This document shows, one piece after another, positions 16,295-23,590 of a stretch of DNA of 64,000 nucleotides (positions are counted from its first letter, which is position 1; the number at the start of each line of letters is the position of its first letter). Under the pieces are notes generated by a model that saw only the letters and a list, made by a program, of their open reading frames with translations, did no database searches and had not been told where the DNA came from. This DNA comes from Dehalococcoidia bacterium (GTDB lineage Bacteria > Chloroflexota > Dehalococcoidia > DSTF01 > JACRBR01), in the NCBI GenBank assembly GCA_015478665.1, contig JADMII010000009.1, positions 30,317-94,316 of the forward strand. Reading direction: 5' to 3'. The position numbers and the translations under genes were made by a program.

Positions 16295-17443
16295 ATGCGT
16301 GAAGTAGCAGTCGTCGGCGTCGCGATGATCAAGTTCGGACGCTACCCGGAGAAGACGGTGCCGGAGCTGGCGGGCCAGGCGGCCCTGCTGGCGCTCAAGG
16401 ACGCCGGCATGGACATGAAGGACATCGAGCTGCTGGCGAGCGGCAACCTCTACCAGTCGAACGCGATGGTCGGCCAGCGCATCCTGCAGACGATCGGCCA
16501 GACCGGCATCCCGGTGATCAACGTCGCGAACGCCTGCGCCACCGGCTCGACGGCCTTCCGCGAGGCCTACTTCGCCGTCGCGTCGGGCGCCTATGACACG
16601 GCGATCGCCATCGGCTCGGAGCAGATGGGGAAGATGGGGCTGCTCGGCGCCGGAGGTGGCGGCGGCAGCGACCCGGCGTACAGCACCGAAGGCGTCCTCG
16701 GCTCCGGGCTGATGCCGGCGGTCTTCGGCATGGCCGGCGTCGAGCACATGCGCAAGTACGGGACGACGGCCGAGCAGTTCGCGAAGGTGTCCGTCAAGAA
16801 CCACAAGCATTCGATGCACAACCCGTACTCGCAATACCAGACCGAGGTCGGGCTCGAGGACGTGATGAACGCGCGCGTCGTCAGTTGGCCGAACACGCTG
16901 TACATGTGCTGCCCGACCGGCGACGGCGCCGCGGCCGCGGTGCTGTGCTCGATGGAGAAGGCGCGGCAGTACACGACCAAGCCGATCCGCGTCGGCGCGT
17001 CGGTGCTCACCAGCGACCCGTGGACTCAGCGCGACCTGACGATGCCCGACATCAACACGCTGACGCGCAACGCGTCCAGGGAGGCGTACGAGACGGCAGG
17101 GCTCGGGCCCGAGGACATCGACCTGATCGAGCTGCACGACTGCTTCGCGACGGCGGAGCTCCTGCACTACGAGAACCTGGGCATCTGCGGCGAGGGCGAG
17201 GCCGGCCGCATGATCGATGAGGGCGCGACGTACGTCGGCGGCAAGATCCCGGTGAACGCGAGCGGCGGCCTGCTGTCGAAGGGGCACCCGCTGGGGGCGA
17301 CGGGCGTGGCGAACGTGTGCGAGGTGGTGTGGCACCTCCGCGGCGAGGCGGGCAACCGCCAGGTCGAAGGCGCGAAGGTCGGCCTGGCGCACGTCATCGG
17401 CCTCGGGTCGGCGTGCACGATCCAGATCCTGGAGAAGGTCTGA
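16295..17443 (+). CDS. Thiolase-family acyltransferase (acetyl-CoA acetyltransferase/SCP-x-like)
   Basis: A 382-residue thiolase that would cleave a 3-ketoacyl-CoA or condense two acyl-CoAs. The nucleophile C81 is in NVANACATGS, LHDCFATAE lies in the middle, and the GHPLGATG histidine motif is near the C-terminus (GLLSKGHPLGATG). The length and the partner DUF35 gene upstream place it in the SCP-x/archaeal-type thiolases rather than in FadA. A GAAGGAG ribosome site precedes the ATG. With the acyl-CoA synthetases at 18 and 47 kb it suggests use of fatty or branched acyl substrates, which is inference. Confidence 0.9.
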   Translation: MREVAVVGVAMIKFGRYPEKTVPELAGQAALLALKDAGMDMKDIELLASGNLYQSNAMVGQRILQTIGQTGIPVINVANACATGSTAFREAYFAVASGAYDTAIAIGSEQMGKMGLLGAGGGGGSDPAYSTEGVLGSGLMPAVFGMAGVEHMRKYGTTAEQFAKVSVKNHKHSMHNPYSQYQTEVGLEDVMNARVVSWPNTLYMCCPTGDGAAAAVLCSMEKARQYTTKPIRVGASVLTSDPWTQRDLTMPDINTLTRNASREAYETAGLGPEDIDLIELHDCFATAELLHYENLGICGEGEAGRMIDEGATYVGGKIPVNASGGLLSKGHPLGATGVANVCEVVWHLRGEAGNRQVEGAKVGLAHVIGLGSACTIQILEKV

Positions 17444-17987
17444 TCGGTCGCAGGTCGCAGGTCGCAGGTGACGGTGTCTGGTGGCGCCCCGGCAGGTGTT
17501 GGTACGGATCGCAGCAGCAGGACGGACGCTCACGCGAGCGCCCGTCCTGGAACGTACCACTTCGGATCTTCGGCGATCTTCCATCGCATGGGCGCCTGAA
17601 CCCCGACCGGCGCGCCGCCTGTCTTACCAGCCTGCACCAGCCCGCGGACGGCACCCCGATCGATGGTCGACGTGCGCTCACCGCTGGCTCTCCAAGCGCG
17701 GCCGGCAGCCGCGGTCGACGCGATCGGAGATGACGCCAGATGGAGCCACGCGCCCACCGGCTGGGCCGGCTTCGATCACCGCCAGGCGGCAGACGCCCGA
17801 CGACGGAGCCCTCGAGGACGTGCCCCGTCGGCGCCTCTCGGTCAGCTCATGAACCGCGGCGGCCCATCGCGCGCGAAGTGACGAGCCGGGTACAGGCCCG
17901 ACGAGTGCACGGCTATCACCAACCCGGCGCGCGAGTTCCGGCCGCCCGCACGCATCCCGAGCGCCCGGGCGCCGTATGCAGGCGCGG
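17444..17987. other. Intergenic region after the thiolase gene
   Basis: A TCGCAGG heptamer array at 17447-17470 is followed by a strong hairpin at 17518-17549, and then roughly 430 bp without credible coding potential up to the end of the convergent ligase gene. Several short open frames overlap here but are Arg/Pro/Ala-rich and do not resemble known proteins. Confidence 0.55.
17518..17549. terminator. Hairpin between convergent genes
   Basis: The arms CAGGACGG and CCGTCCTG plus an inner CGCTC/GAGCG pair, with a four-base loop, give a stable 13-pair stem with one internal A/C mismatch. It lies 75 bp after the thiolase stop codon. No T-run follows, so it may be a factor-independent terminator of the GC-rich type. 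Confidence 0.55.
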
Positions 17988-19553
17988 TCAGCCGTCCGAC
18001 GGCGCTCCGTAGCGCTTGCGCAGCTCCGTCTTCAGCACCTTGCCCAGCGGGTTGCGCGGCAGCTCGTCGACGAAGGCGAAGTAGGTCGGCGCCTTGTAGC
18101 TCGCGAGGCGGCCCTTCGTGAAGTCCACCAGCTCCTGCGGCTCGACGCGCGCGCCCGGCCGCCGGACGATGATCGCCTTGATCACCTCACCCCAGTCCGG
18201 GTCCGGCACGCCGATCACGGCCGCCTCGTCGATGCCCGCGTGCGCCTCGAGCGTGTCTTCGATCTCCGCCGTCGAGATGTTCTCGCCGCCACGGATGATC
18301 AGGTCCTTCTTGCGGCCGGTGATGAAGAGGTAGCCGTCTTCATCGAGGTAGCCGACGTCGCCGGTATGCAGCCAGCCGTCCTGGATCGCGCTCGCCGTGG
18401 CGTCGGCCTGCTTGTAGTACTCGCTCATGATGCGCGCGCCCTGGACGCAGATCTCGCCCTCGCCGCCTGCTGCGAGCGGCCTGCCGGCATCGTCCATGAT
18501 CGCGACGTCGATGTCGTCCATCGCGCGGCCGACGGAGCGCAGGCGGTGCAGCTTCTTCTCGCGCTCCGGCCCGGGCTCGCGCGGGATCCTGTGATCCTCC
18601 GGGCCGAGATACGTCATCGTCGATGTACTCTCCGTCTGGCCATAGGCGTTCATCAGGCCGCAGTCGAAGACGTCCACGGCGCGGCTGACGACCTCGTACG
18701 GCATCGGCGCGGCGCCGTAGGTGATCAGCTTCAGCGAGCTGAGGTCGTACTTCGCGAAGTCCTCGCACTCCATGATGCGCTTGAGCATCGTCGGCACGAC
18801 GAAGCTGTGCGTGACGTGCTCGTCCTGCACTGCCTGCAGCCAGAGCCTGGGGTCGAACTGCGGCAGCACGACGAGCGTCCGGCCGCCCCAGATCGACGAC
18901 ATGATCGGCGTCACGCCGGCGACGTGATAGATCGGCACCGAAAGCAGCGTCACCTCCGGCTCCTCGACGGGGTCCGCCGGGTTCATCGTGTTCGTCACAT
19001 AGACGGAGAGATTGAGGTAGCTCAGGGCCACGCCCTTCGGCTGCGATGTCGTGCCGGACGTGTAGATCAGCACCGTCGGCCGGCTCTCGTCGACCTCGAC
19101 GAACGCCTCGTCGGGACTCGCCTCGGCGATGATGTCCGGAAAGTACGCCATGCCTTCGGTGCGCGCGTCGAAGCACACCAGGTGCTCGACGCGCTCGAGC
19201 GTCGGCCGCAGCGTCGCCACGAGCTCGAGGTAACGCTGCCCCGCGAAGAGCACGGCGATCTCCGACGTGTTGATCATGTACGTCAGCTCGTCGTGCTTCG
19301 CGCGATAGTTCAGCGGCACGAACGTGGCGCCGACCTTCGCCGAGGCGTAGTAGGCCTCGATGTACTCGATGCCGTTGACGGACATCGCCCCGACCGGCCG
19401 CGACGGGCCGGCGCCGACGGACTGCAGCCAGTTCGCCAGGCGGTTCACCCGGTCCGCCATCTCGCTGTACGTCACGCGCTGGTCGCCGCAGACCAGCGCC
19501 GTGCGGTCCGGCACGACCATCGAGCTGATCTGGAGAAACTCCGCTGTGTTCAT
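17988..19553 (-). CDS. Acyl-CoA synthetase (AMP-forming ligase)
   Basis: A 521-residue ANL-superfamily ligase that activates a carboxylic acid to an acyl-AMP and then to the CoA thioester. The P-loop-like motif YTSGTTSQPKGV is near residues 164-175, YGQTEST is the A5 motif, and TGDVGYLDEDGYLFITGRKKDLIIRGG-type core motifs are present, with the catalytic lysine in GKVLKTELRK at the C-terminus. The partially changed tail (PLGKVL) is usual. Substrate choice (medium-chain, aromatic or bile-acid-like) cannot be read. It converges with the thiolase gene and diverges from proline dehydrogenase. Confidence 0.9.
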   Translation of the reverse strand: MNTAEFLQISSMVVPDRTALVCGDQRVTYSEMADRVNRLANWLQSVGAGPSRPVGAMSVNGIEYIEAYYASAKVGATFVPLNYRAKHDELTYMINTSEIAVLFAGQRYLELVATLRPTLERVEHLVCFDARTEGMAYFPDIIAEASPDEAFVEVDESRPTVLIYTSGTTSQPKGVALSYLNLSVYVTNTMNPADPVEEPEVTLLSVPIYHVAGVTPIMSSIWGGRTLVVLPQFDPRLWLQAVQDEHVTHSFVVPTMLKRIMECEDFAKYDLSSLKLITYGAAPMPYEVVSRAVDVFDCGLMNAYGQTESTSTMTYLGPEDHRIPREPGPEREKKLHRLRSVGRAMDDIDVAIMDDAGRPLAAGGEGEICVQGARIMSEYYKQADATASAIQDGWLHTGDVGYLDEDGYLFITGRKKDLIIRGGENISTAEIEDTLEAHAGIDEAAVIGVPDPDWGEVIKAIIVRRPGARVEPQELVDFTKGRLASYKAPTYFAFVDELPRNPLGKVLKTELRKRYGAPSDG

Positions 19554-19925
19554 CGGCGTTCAATCCTCATCGGCGGCCTGTCGGCGCGGCGGGGACGGCG
19601 ATCGGGCAGCAGCCCAATCTAGCCGATCGCGTCCCATACCGACAACGAGCTGCCACGGAGCCGATTGGCTTCGCCAGCCGCCTGTTCGCGGCGTCGTCGG
19701 CGCGCCGCGGCCACCCTCCGCGGTCGATGATCGAGCGGCCGATCCTCCTCCGCCAGCGACCGCCGGCGCCCGCGCGCCGCAGACCGCAGCAGCATTCACT
19801 CGCGCGCCGACGCAGCCCCGTCCGCGAGGCGCCGGCCGCCCCGCGCGTTCCTCGCTGACCCTCGCACGAGCAGCCGCTCGCTCGCTCGCTTGGGCGTGCG
19901 GGTGTGGGCGGCGTAAGCTGCGGTC
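19554..19925. other. Divergent promoter region
   Basis: This lies between two divergent start codons (ligase on the minus strand, proline dehydrogenase on the plus strand). It has no credible gene. It holds a TCGCTCGCTCGCT run at about 19878-19890 and the -35/-10-like pair at 19890-19919. Confidence 0.55.
19890..19919 (+). promoter_or_regulatory. Promoter TTGGGC-18-TAAGCT, leaderless GTG
   Basis: The TAAGCT box at 19914-19919 lies exactly six bases before the GTG at 19926, with TTGGGC 18 bases further upstream. This decides the GTG as the start codon of the proline dehydrogenase. Confidence 0.55.
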
Positions 19926-20942
19926 GTGCTCTCCGCCGTCCTCTTCGCGCTCTCGCGCAGCCGTCGCGCCGAAGCGATCGCCACGCATGCGCCGGGCTTC
20001 CGCGGCTTCTCACGCCGCTTCGTCGCCGGCACCACGCAGGCCGAAGCGCTCGCCGCTGTCGCGCGGCTGAACGATGACGGCTTCGTCGCCACGGTCTCGT
20101 TTCTCGGCGAGGCGGTGAGCGACGCGCCAACCGTACGCGCCGCGGTCGACGAGTTCACGTCGTTCGCAGCGGCGGTCGGCGCTCCGGCAGGCCCGGGCGG
20201 CGGCCCGCTCCGCTGCACGATCTCCGTCAAGCTCACGCAGCTCGGGCTCGCCTTCGACCGCGCGCTCACCGAGCGCTCGCTCGATGAGGTGCTGTCGCGC
20301 GCCTCCACGGCGGGCGTCTTCGTGCGCGTCGATATGGAGGACTCACGCTACACGCAGGCGACGCTCGACATCGTCCGCGCCGCCCGCACCGGCCATGCCG
20401 GCGTCGGCATCGTCCTGCAGGCGGCGCTTCGTCGCAGCGCCGGGGACATCGCGGCGCTCGCCGCTGAGGGCGCGCCGGTGCGTCTGGTGAAGGGCGCGTA
20501 CCGCGAGCCGGCGGCGGTGGCCTTCGCCGCCAAGCGCGACGTCGACGCCGCCTACGTCCGCCTCGTCGACAGCTGGTTCGCCGGCGTGAGCCGGCGCGGC
20601 GACCCCGGCCGGCGGTCAGCCCGATCGCCGGCCGCGGACGAACGCGAGCCGCCGGCCGTGGCGCCCGTACCTGTGCCGCCGCTCGCCATCGCCACGCACG
20701 ACGCGCGGGTGATCCGGGCGGCGCTGCAGTCGGCGCGTCGCCACGACGTGGAACGCGATGCGTTCGAGTTCCAGATGCTGTACGGCATCCGCACAGATCT
20801 GCAACGGAAGCTGCGCGACCGCGGCCACCCGGTCCGGGTGTACGTGCCCTACGGCAGCCACTGGTATCCCTACCTCATGCGCCGTCTCGCCGAGCGGCCG
20901 GCGAACCTCTGGTTCTTCCTGCGCGGCGCCCTCCGTCGCTGA
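19926..20942 (+). CDS. Proline dehydrogenase (monofunctional)
   Basis: A 338-residue FAD enzyme that oxidises proline to pyrroline-5-carboxylate and passes electrons to the quinone pool. VSVKLTQLGL-like (residues 99-108), VDMEDSRYT (135-143), VRLVKGAY and IATHD are the barrel-strand motifs. The C-terminal block EFQMLYGIR (281-289) with RVYVPYG and RRLAERPAN is diagnostic. There is no PutA aldehyde dehydrogenase domain and no P5C dehydrogenase nearby. Residues about 221-251 are an Arg/Pro/Ala-rich insertion between two barrel elements that normally sit close together. The GTG start is supported by a TAAGCT box six bases upstream. Confidence 0.88.
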   Translation: MLSAVLFALSRSRRAEAIATHAPGFRGFSRRFVAGTTQAEALAAVARLNDDGFVATVSFLGEAVSDAPTVRAAVDEFTSFAAAVGAPAGPGGGPLRCTISVKLTQLGLAFDRALTERSLDEVLSRASTAGVFVRVDMEDSRYTQATLDIVRAARTGHAGVGIVLQAALRRSAGDIAALAAEGAPVRLVKGAYREPAAVAFAAKRDVDAAYVRLVDSWFAGVSRRGDPGRRSARSPAADEREPPAVAPVPVPPLAIATHDARVIRAALQSARRHDVERDAFEFQMLYGIRTDLQRKLRDRGHPVRVYVPYGSHWYPYLMRRLAERPANLWFFLRGALRR

Positions 20943-20992
20943 GGCGTCCTGATCGGTGCGAGCGGAACGCGGCAGGATCCCCGTCCTTCCTC

Positions 20993-21021
20993 TTACCACC
21001 CCGATCCCGATCCCATAGCCT
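20993..21021 (+). promoter_or_regulatory. Promoter TTACCA-17-TAGCCT, leaderless layout
   Basis: TTACCA at 20993-20998, a 17-base spacer, TAGCCT at 21016-21021, six bases, then the murT ATG at 21028. No Shine-Dalgarno is present. Confidence 0.6.
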
Positions 21022-21027
21022 TATCTC

Positions 21028-22461
21028 ATGGCTCCCCGCACGGTGGCCGCAATCCTCGCCGGCAAGCTGGCGGCCCGCGCGAGCCGCGCCCTCGGCCGCG
21101 GCGGCGGCACGGCCATCGCCGGTCTCGTCGCCGCGCGCATCGACTCCGACGTGATCCCGGCGCTCGCCGGGCAGGCGGCGCACGGCGCGATCGTCGTCAC
21201 CGGCACGAACGGCAAGACGACGACATCGCTGATGCTGAGCCGCATCGCCCACGCGGCCGGACTGCGGCCGCTGCACAATCGCAGCGGCTCGAACCTGATG
21301 CGCGGCGTCGCGGCGGCGCTGGTGCAGGACGCGACGGCCGGCGGCCGCCTCCACGCGCCGTCGCGGACGCTGGCCGTGCTCGAGGTCGACGAGGCGACGC
21401 TGCCGCTGATCGTGCCGGCCGTGCGGCCGCGCGTCATCGTCTTCACGAACCTCTTCCGCGACCAGCTCGACCGGTACGGCGAGGTCGACACGGTCGCACA
21501 GGCGTGGCAGCGCGCGCTCACGCAGGCGCCGCCCGGCACGACGCTCGTGCTCAACGCCGATGACCCGGCGGTGGCGCGCCTCGCCGACGACGCGCCGGCC
21601 AGCGCGCGCGTGCTGTACTACGGCATCGACGACGCCGGCGCCGGCGGCAGCGCCGAGCAGCATGCGTCCGATTTTCGCACGTGCCTGCGCTGCGGCGCGG
21701 AGCTCGCGTACGACGTCACGTTCTACGGACACATCGGCCACTGGCGCTGCCCGGGCTGCGGCAACGGGCGTCCTGCGCCGGCCGTGCGGGTCACTGCCGT
21801 CGGCGTGCACGGCGAAGGGACGCGGATGACGATCGTCGCGGACGCGCCGGACGGCGAGGCGCCGCTGACACTGTGCGTGACGCTGCCGCTCGCCGGCCTC
21901 TACAATGCCGAGAATGCGCTGGCCGCCGCCGCCGGCGCCATCGCGCTCGCCATCGCACCGGCTCCCATCGTCGCGGCGCTCGAGGGCTTCCGGGCGGCGT
22001 TCGGGCGGCAGGAGCGCTTCCACATCGAAGGCCGCGACGTCGAGGTGATGCTGGGGAAGAACCCGACCGGCCTTACTCAGGTGCTGCGGACGATCGCCGC
22101 GCGTCCCGGTCGCACGCGCCTGCTGTTCTTCCTGAACGACGGCATCGCCGACGGTCGCGACGTCTCCTGGATCTGGGACACCGACTACGAACTCGCGCAG
22201 CCGGGCGCCGTCTGGGTCCTGGCCGCCGGCAGCCGCGCCGAGGACCTGGCGCTGCGCCTGAAGTACGCCGGCTTCGGCGAGGACGTGCCCGTCGAGCGTG
22301 ACGAGCAGGCCGCGGTGCGGCGGGCGCTACGCGAGACGCCGGCCGGCGAGACGCTGTACGTCGTGCCGACGTACACGGCGATGCTGCGGGTGCGCGAGCT
22401 GCTGGCGCGTCGTGAGGGGCGCGCGGCGCACTGGGCGGGTGGCGAGGAGGGCGACGCATGA
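21028..22461 (+). CDS. murT: Lipid II isoglutaminyl synthase, MurT subunit
   Basis: A 477-residue Mur-ligase-like subunit of the MurT-GatD complex. It uses ATP and ammonia from GatD to amidate the alpha-carboxyl of D-Glu in lipid II. The ATP loop GTNGKTTT is at residues 59-66. The four-cysteine ribbon CLRCG...CPGCG (about 219-245) that distinguishes MurT from MurC/D/E/F is present. The C-terminal DUF1727 region includes LGKNPTGL and FFLNDGIADGRDVSWIWD. It overlaps gatD by four bases. The pair implies a peptidoglycan wall with amidated stem peptides, notable because wall content varies within Chloroflexota. Confidence 0.93.
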   Translation: MAPRTVAAILAGKLAARASRALGRGGGTAIAGLVAARIDSDVIPALAGQAAHGAIVVTGTNGKTTTSLMLSRIAHAAGLRPLHNRSGSNLMRGVAAALVQDATAGGRLHAPSRTLAVLEVDEATLPLIVPAVRPRVIVFTNLFRDQLDRYGEVDTVAQAWQRALTQAPPGTTLVLNADDPAVARLADDAPASARVLYYGIDDAGAGGSAEQHASDFRTCLRCGAELAYDVTFYGHIGHWRCPGCGNGRPAPAVRVTAVGVHGEGTRMTIVADAPDGEAPLTLCVTLPLAGLYNAENALAAAAGAIALAIAPAPIVAALEGFRAAFGRQERFHIEGRDVEVMLGKNPTGLTQVLRTIAARPGRTRLLFFLNDGIADGRDVSWIWDTDYELAQPGAVWVLAAGSRAEDLALRLKYAGFGEDVPVERDEQAAVRRALRETPAGETLYVVPTYTAMLRVRELLARREGRAAHWAGGEEGDA

Positions 22462-23231
22462 CGGCGCCGGTCTTGCGGGTCGCGCACCTCTACCCGCGGC
22501 TGATGAACATCTACGGCGACCGCGGCAACATCATGTGCCTGCGTCATCGCTGCGAGGCGCGCGGCATCGGCTTCGAGCTGACGGAGCTCGGCATGGGCGA
22601 GAGCTTCCACGGTGACGCCTACGACCTCGTCTTCGCCGGCGGCGCGCAGGATCGCGAGCAGCGCGGCGTCGCCTACGACCTGCTGGCGACCAAGGCGGCG
22701 GCGCTCCGCGCGGCGGTCGAGGATGGCGTCGCCCTCCTCGCCGTGTGCGGCGCCTATCAGCTCTTCGGGCGGTTCTACCGCGACGCCTCCGGCGCGGAGC
22801 TGCCGGGCGCCGGCGTCTTCGACCTGTCCACCGAACACCCCGGCGTCGACGCGAAGCGCTGCATCGGCAACATCATCTGCGAGTGGCAGCCGGCGGGCCG
22901 GCGATCTCGCCCGGAGGCTCTCCCTGCGGCGATCGTGACGATCGTTGGGTTCGAGAACCACGGCGGCCGCACGCGCCTCGGTCCCGGCGCGCGGCCGTTC
23001 GCCCGCGTGCGACACGGCTTCGGCAACAACGGCGAAGACGGCAGCGAAGGCGCGGTCTACCGCAACGCCATCGGCACCTACGTCCACGGGTCGCTGCTGC
23101 CGAAGAATCCGGTACTCGCCGACGCCGTCCTTGCCGCCGCGCTCGAACGACGCTACGGCGCCATCGAGCTGACACCGATCGACGACCGGGCGGAGCTGCG
23201 AGCGCACGCGGCGGCGCTGCGCCTGCGCTAG
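22458..23231 (+). CDS. gatD: Lipid II isoglutaminyl synthase, GatD glutaminase subunit
   Basis: A 257-residue class I (CobB/CobQ-like) glutamine amidotransferase that releases ammonia for MurT. The opening HLYPRLMNIYGDRGN, the nucleophile C97 in AVCGAYQLFG, GFENHGGRTRLG and GTYVHGSLLPKNP with the catalytic histidine near residue 210 are all characteristic. The ATGA overlap with murT implies translational coupling. A short extra Arg/Pro-rich piece (about residues 145-158) precedes the GFENH motif. Confidence 0.93.
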   Translation: MTAPVLRVAHLYPRLMNIYGDRGNIMCLRHRCEARGIGFELTELGMGESFHGDAYDLVFAGGAQDREQRGVAYDLLATKAAALRAAVEDGVALLAVCGAYQLFGRFYRDASGAELPGAGVFDLSTEHPGVDAKRCIGNIICEWQPAGRRSRPEALPAAIVTIVGFENHGGRTRLGPGARPFARVRHGFGNNGEDGSEGAVYRNAIGTYVHGSLLPKNPVLADAVLAAALERRYGAIELTPIDDRAELRAHAAALRLR

Positions 23232-23295
23232 CAGGGCGCGCCGGTCCGGCGATCCGGCGCTGCAAGCGAAACGCGGTCGGACGAAAACCTCTGCC

Positions 23296-23330
23296 TTGCC
23301 CCTCTCCACAGTGTGGAGAAGGGAGCGACA
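23296..23330. repeat. CCCTCTCC palindromic repeat
   Basis: CTCCACA and TGTGGAG arms around one base at 23304-23318, inside a CCCCTCTCC...GGAGAAGGGAG context 70 bp after the gatD stop. It resembles the CTCTCCGC/GCGGAGAG palindrome at 51191-51210 and could also end the murT-gatD transcript. Confidence 0.5.
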
Positions 23331-23420
23331 GGTGCGCGGGCGGTGGGAGCATTGATGCCGCCGCTCGGCCGGCGGGGCGCAGCGCGCGCGTCGAGCCACT
23401 GTCCCGGCCGCTGCTCGCCG

Positions 23421-23590
23421 GCGCACCGTACGGTCGATGATTGAGTCTCGCGTGGACCCGGGCCGACGGCGTGCCGCATCATGCTGCTACCAGTGCACCG
23501 GACGGTCGATGATTGTGTTCACAACTGCTGGCCGTCGCCGCCGGTGCGACCGCGCTGCTACGAGTGCACCGCCATCGATGATTGCGTCGG
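23421..23590. repeat. Three imperfect repeats, about 70-bp period
   Basis: CGGTCGATGATTG occurs at 23431 and 23503, and the variant CCATCGATGATTG at 23572. Each is preceded by GCACCG, and the last two also by GCTGCTAC(C/G)AGT. The spacing is 72 and then 69 bp. The array overlaps the most upstream possible start of the next gene and may be an operator array rather than coding sequence. Confidence 0.6.
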
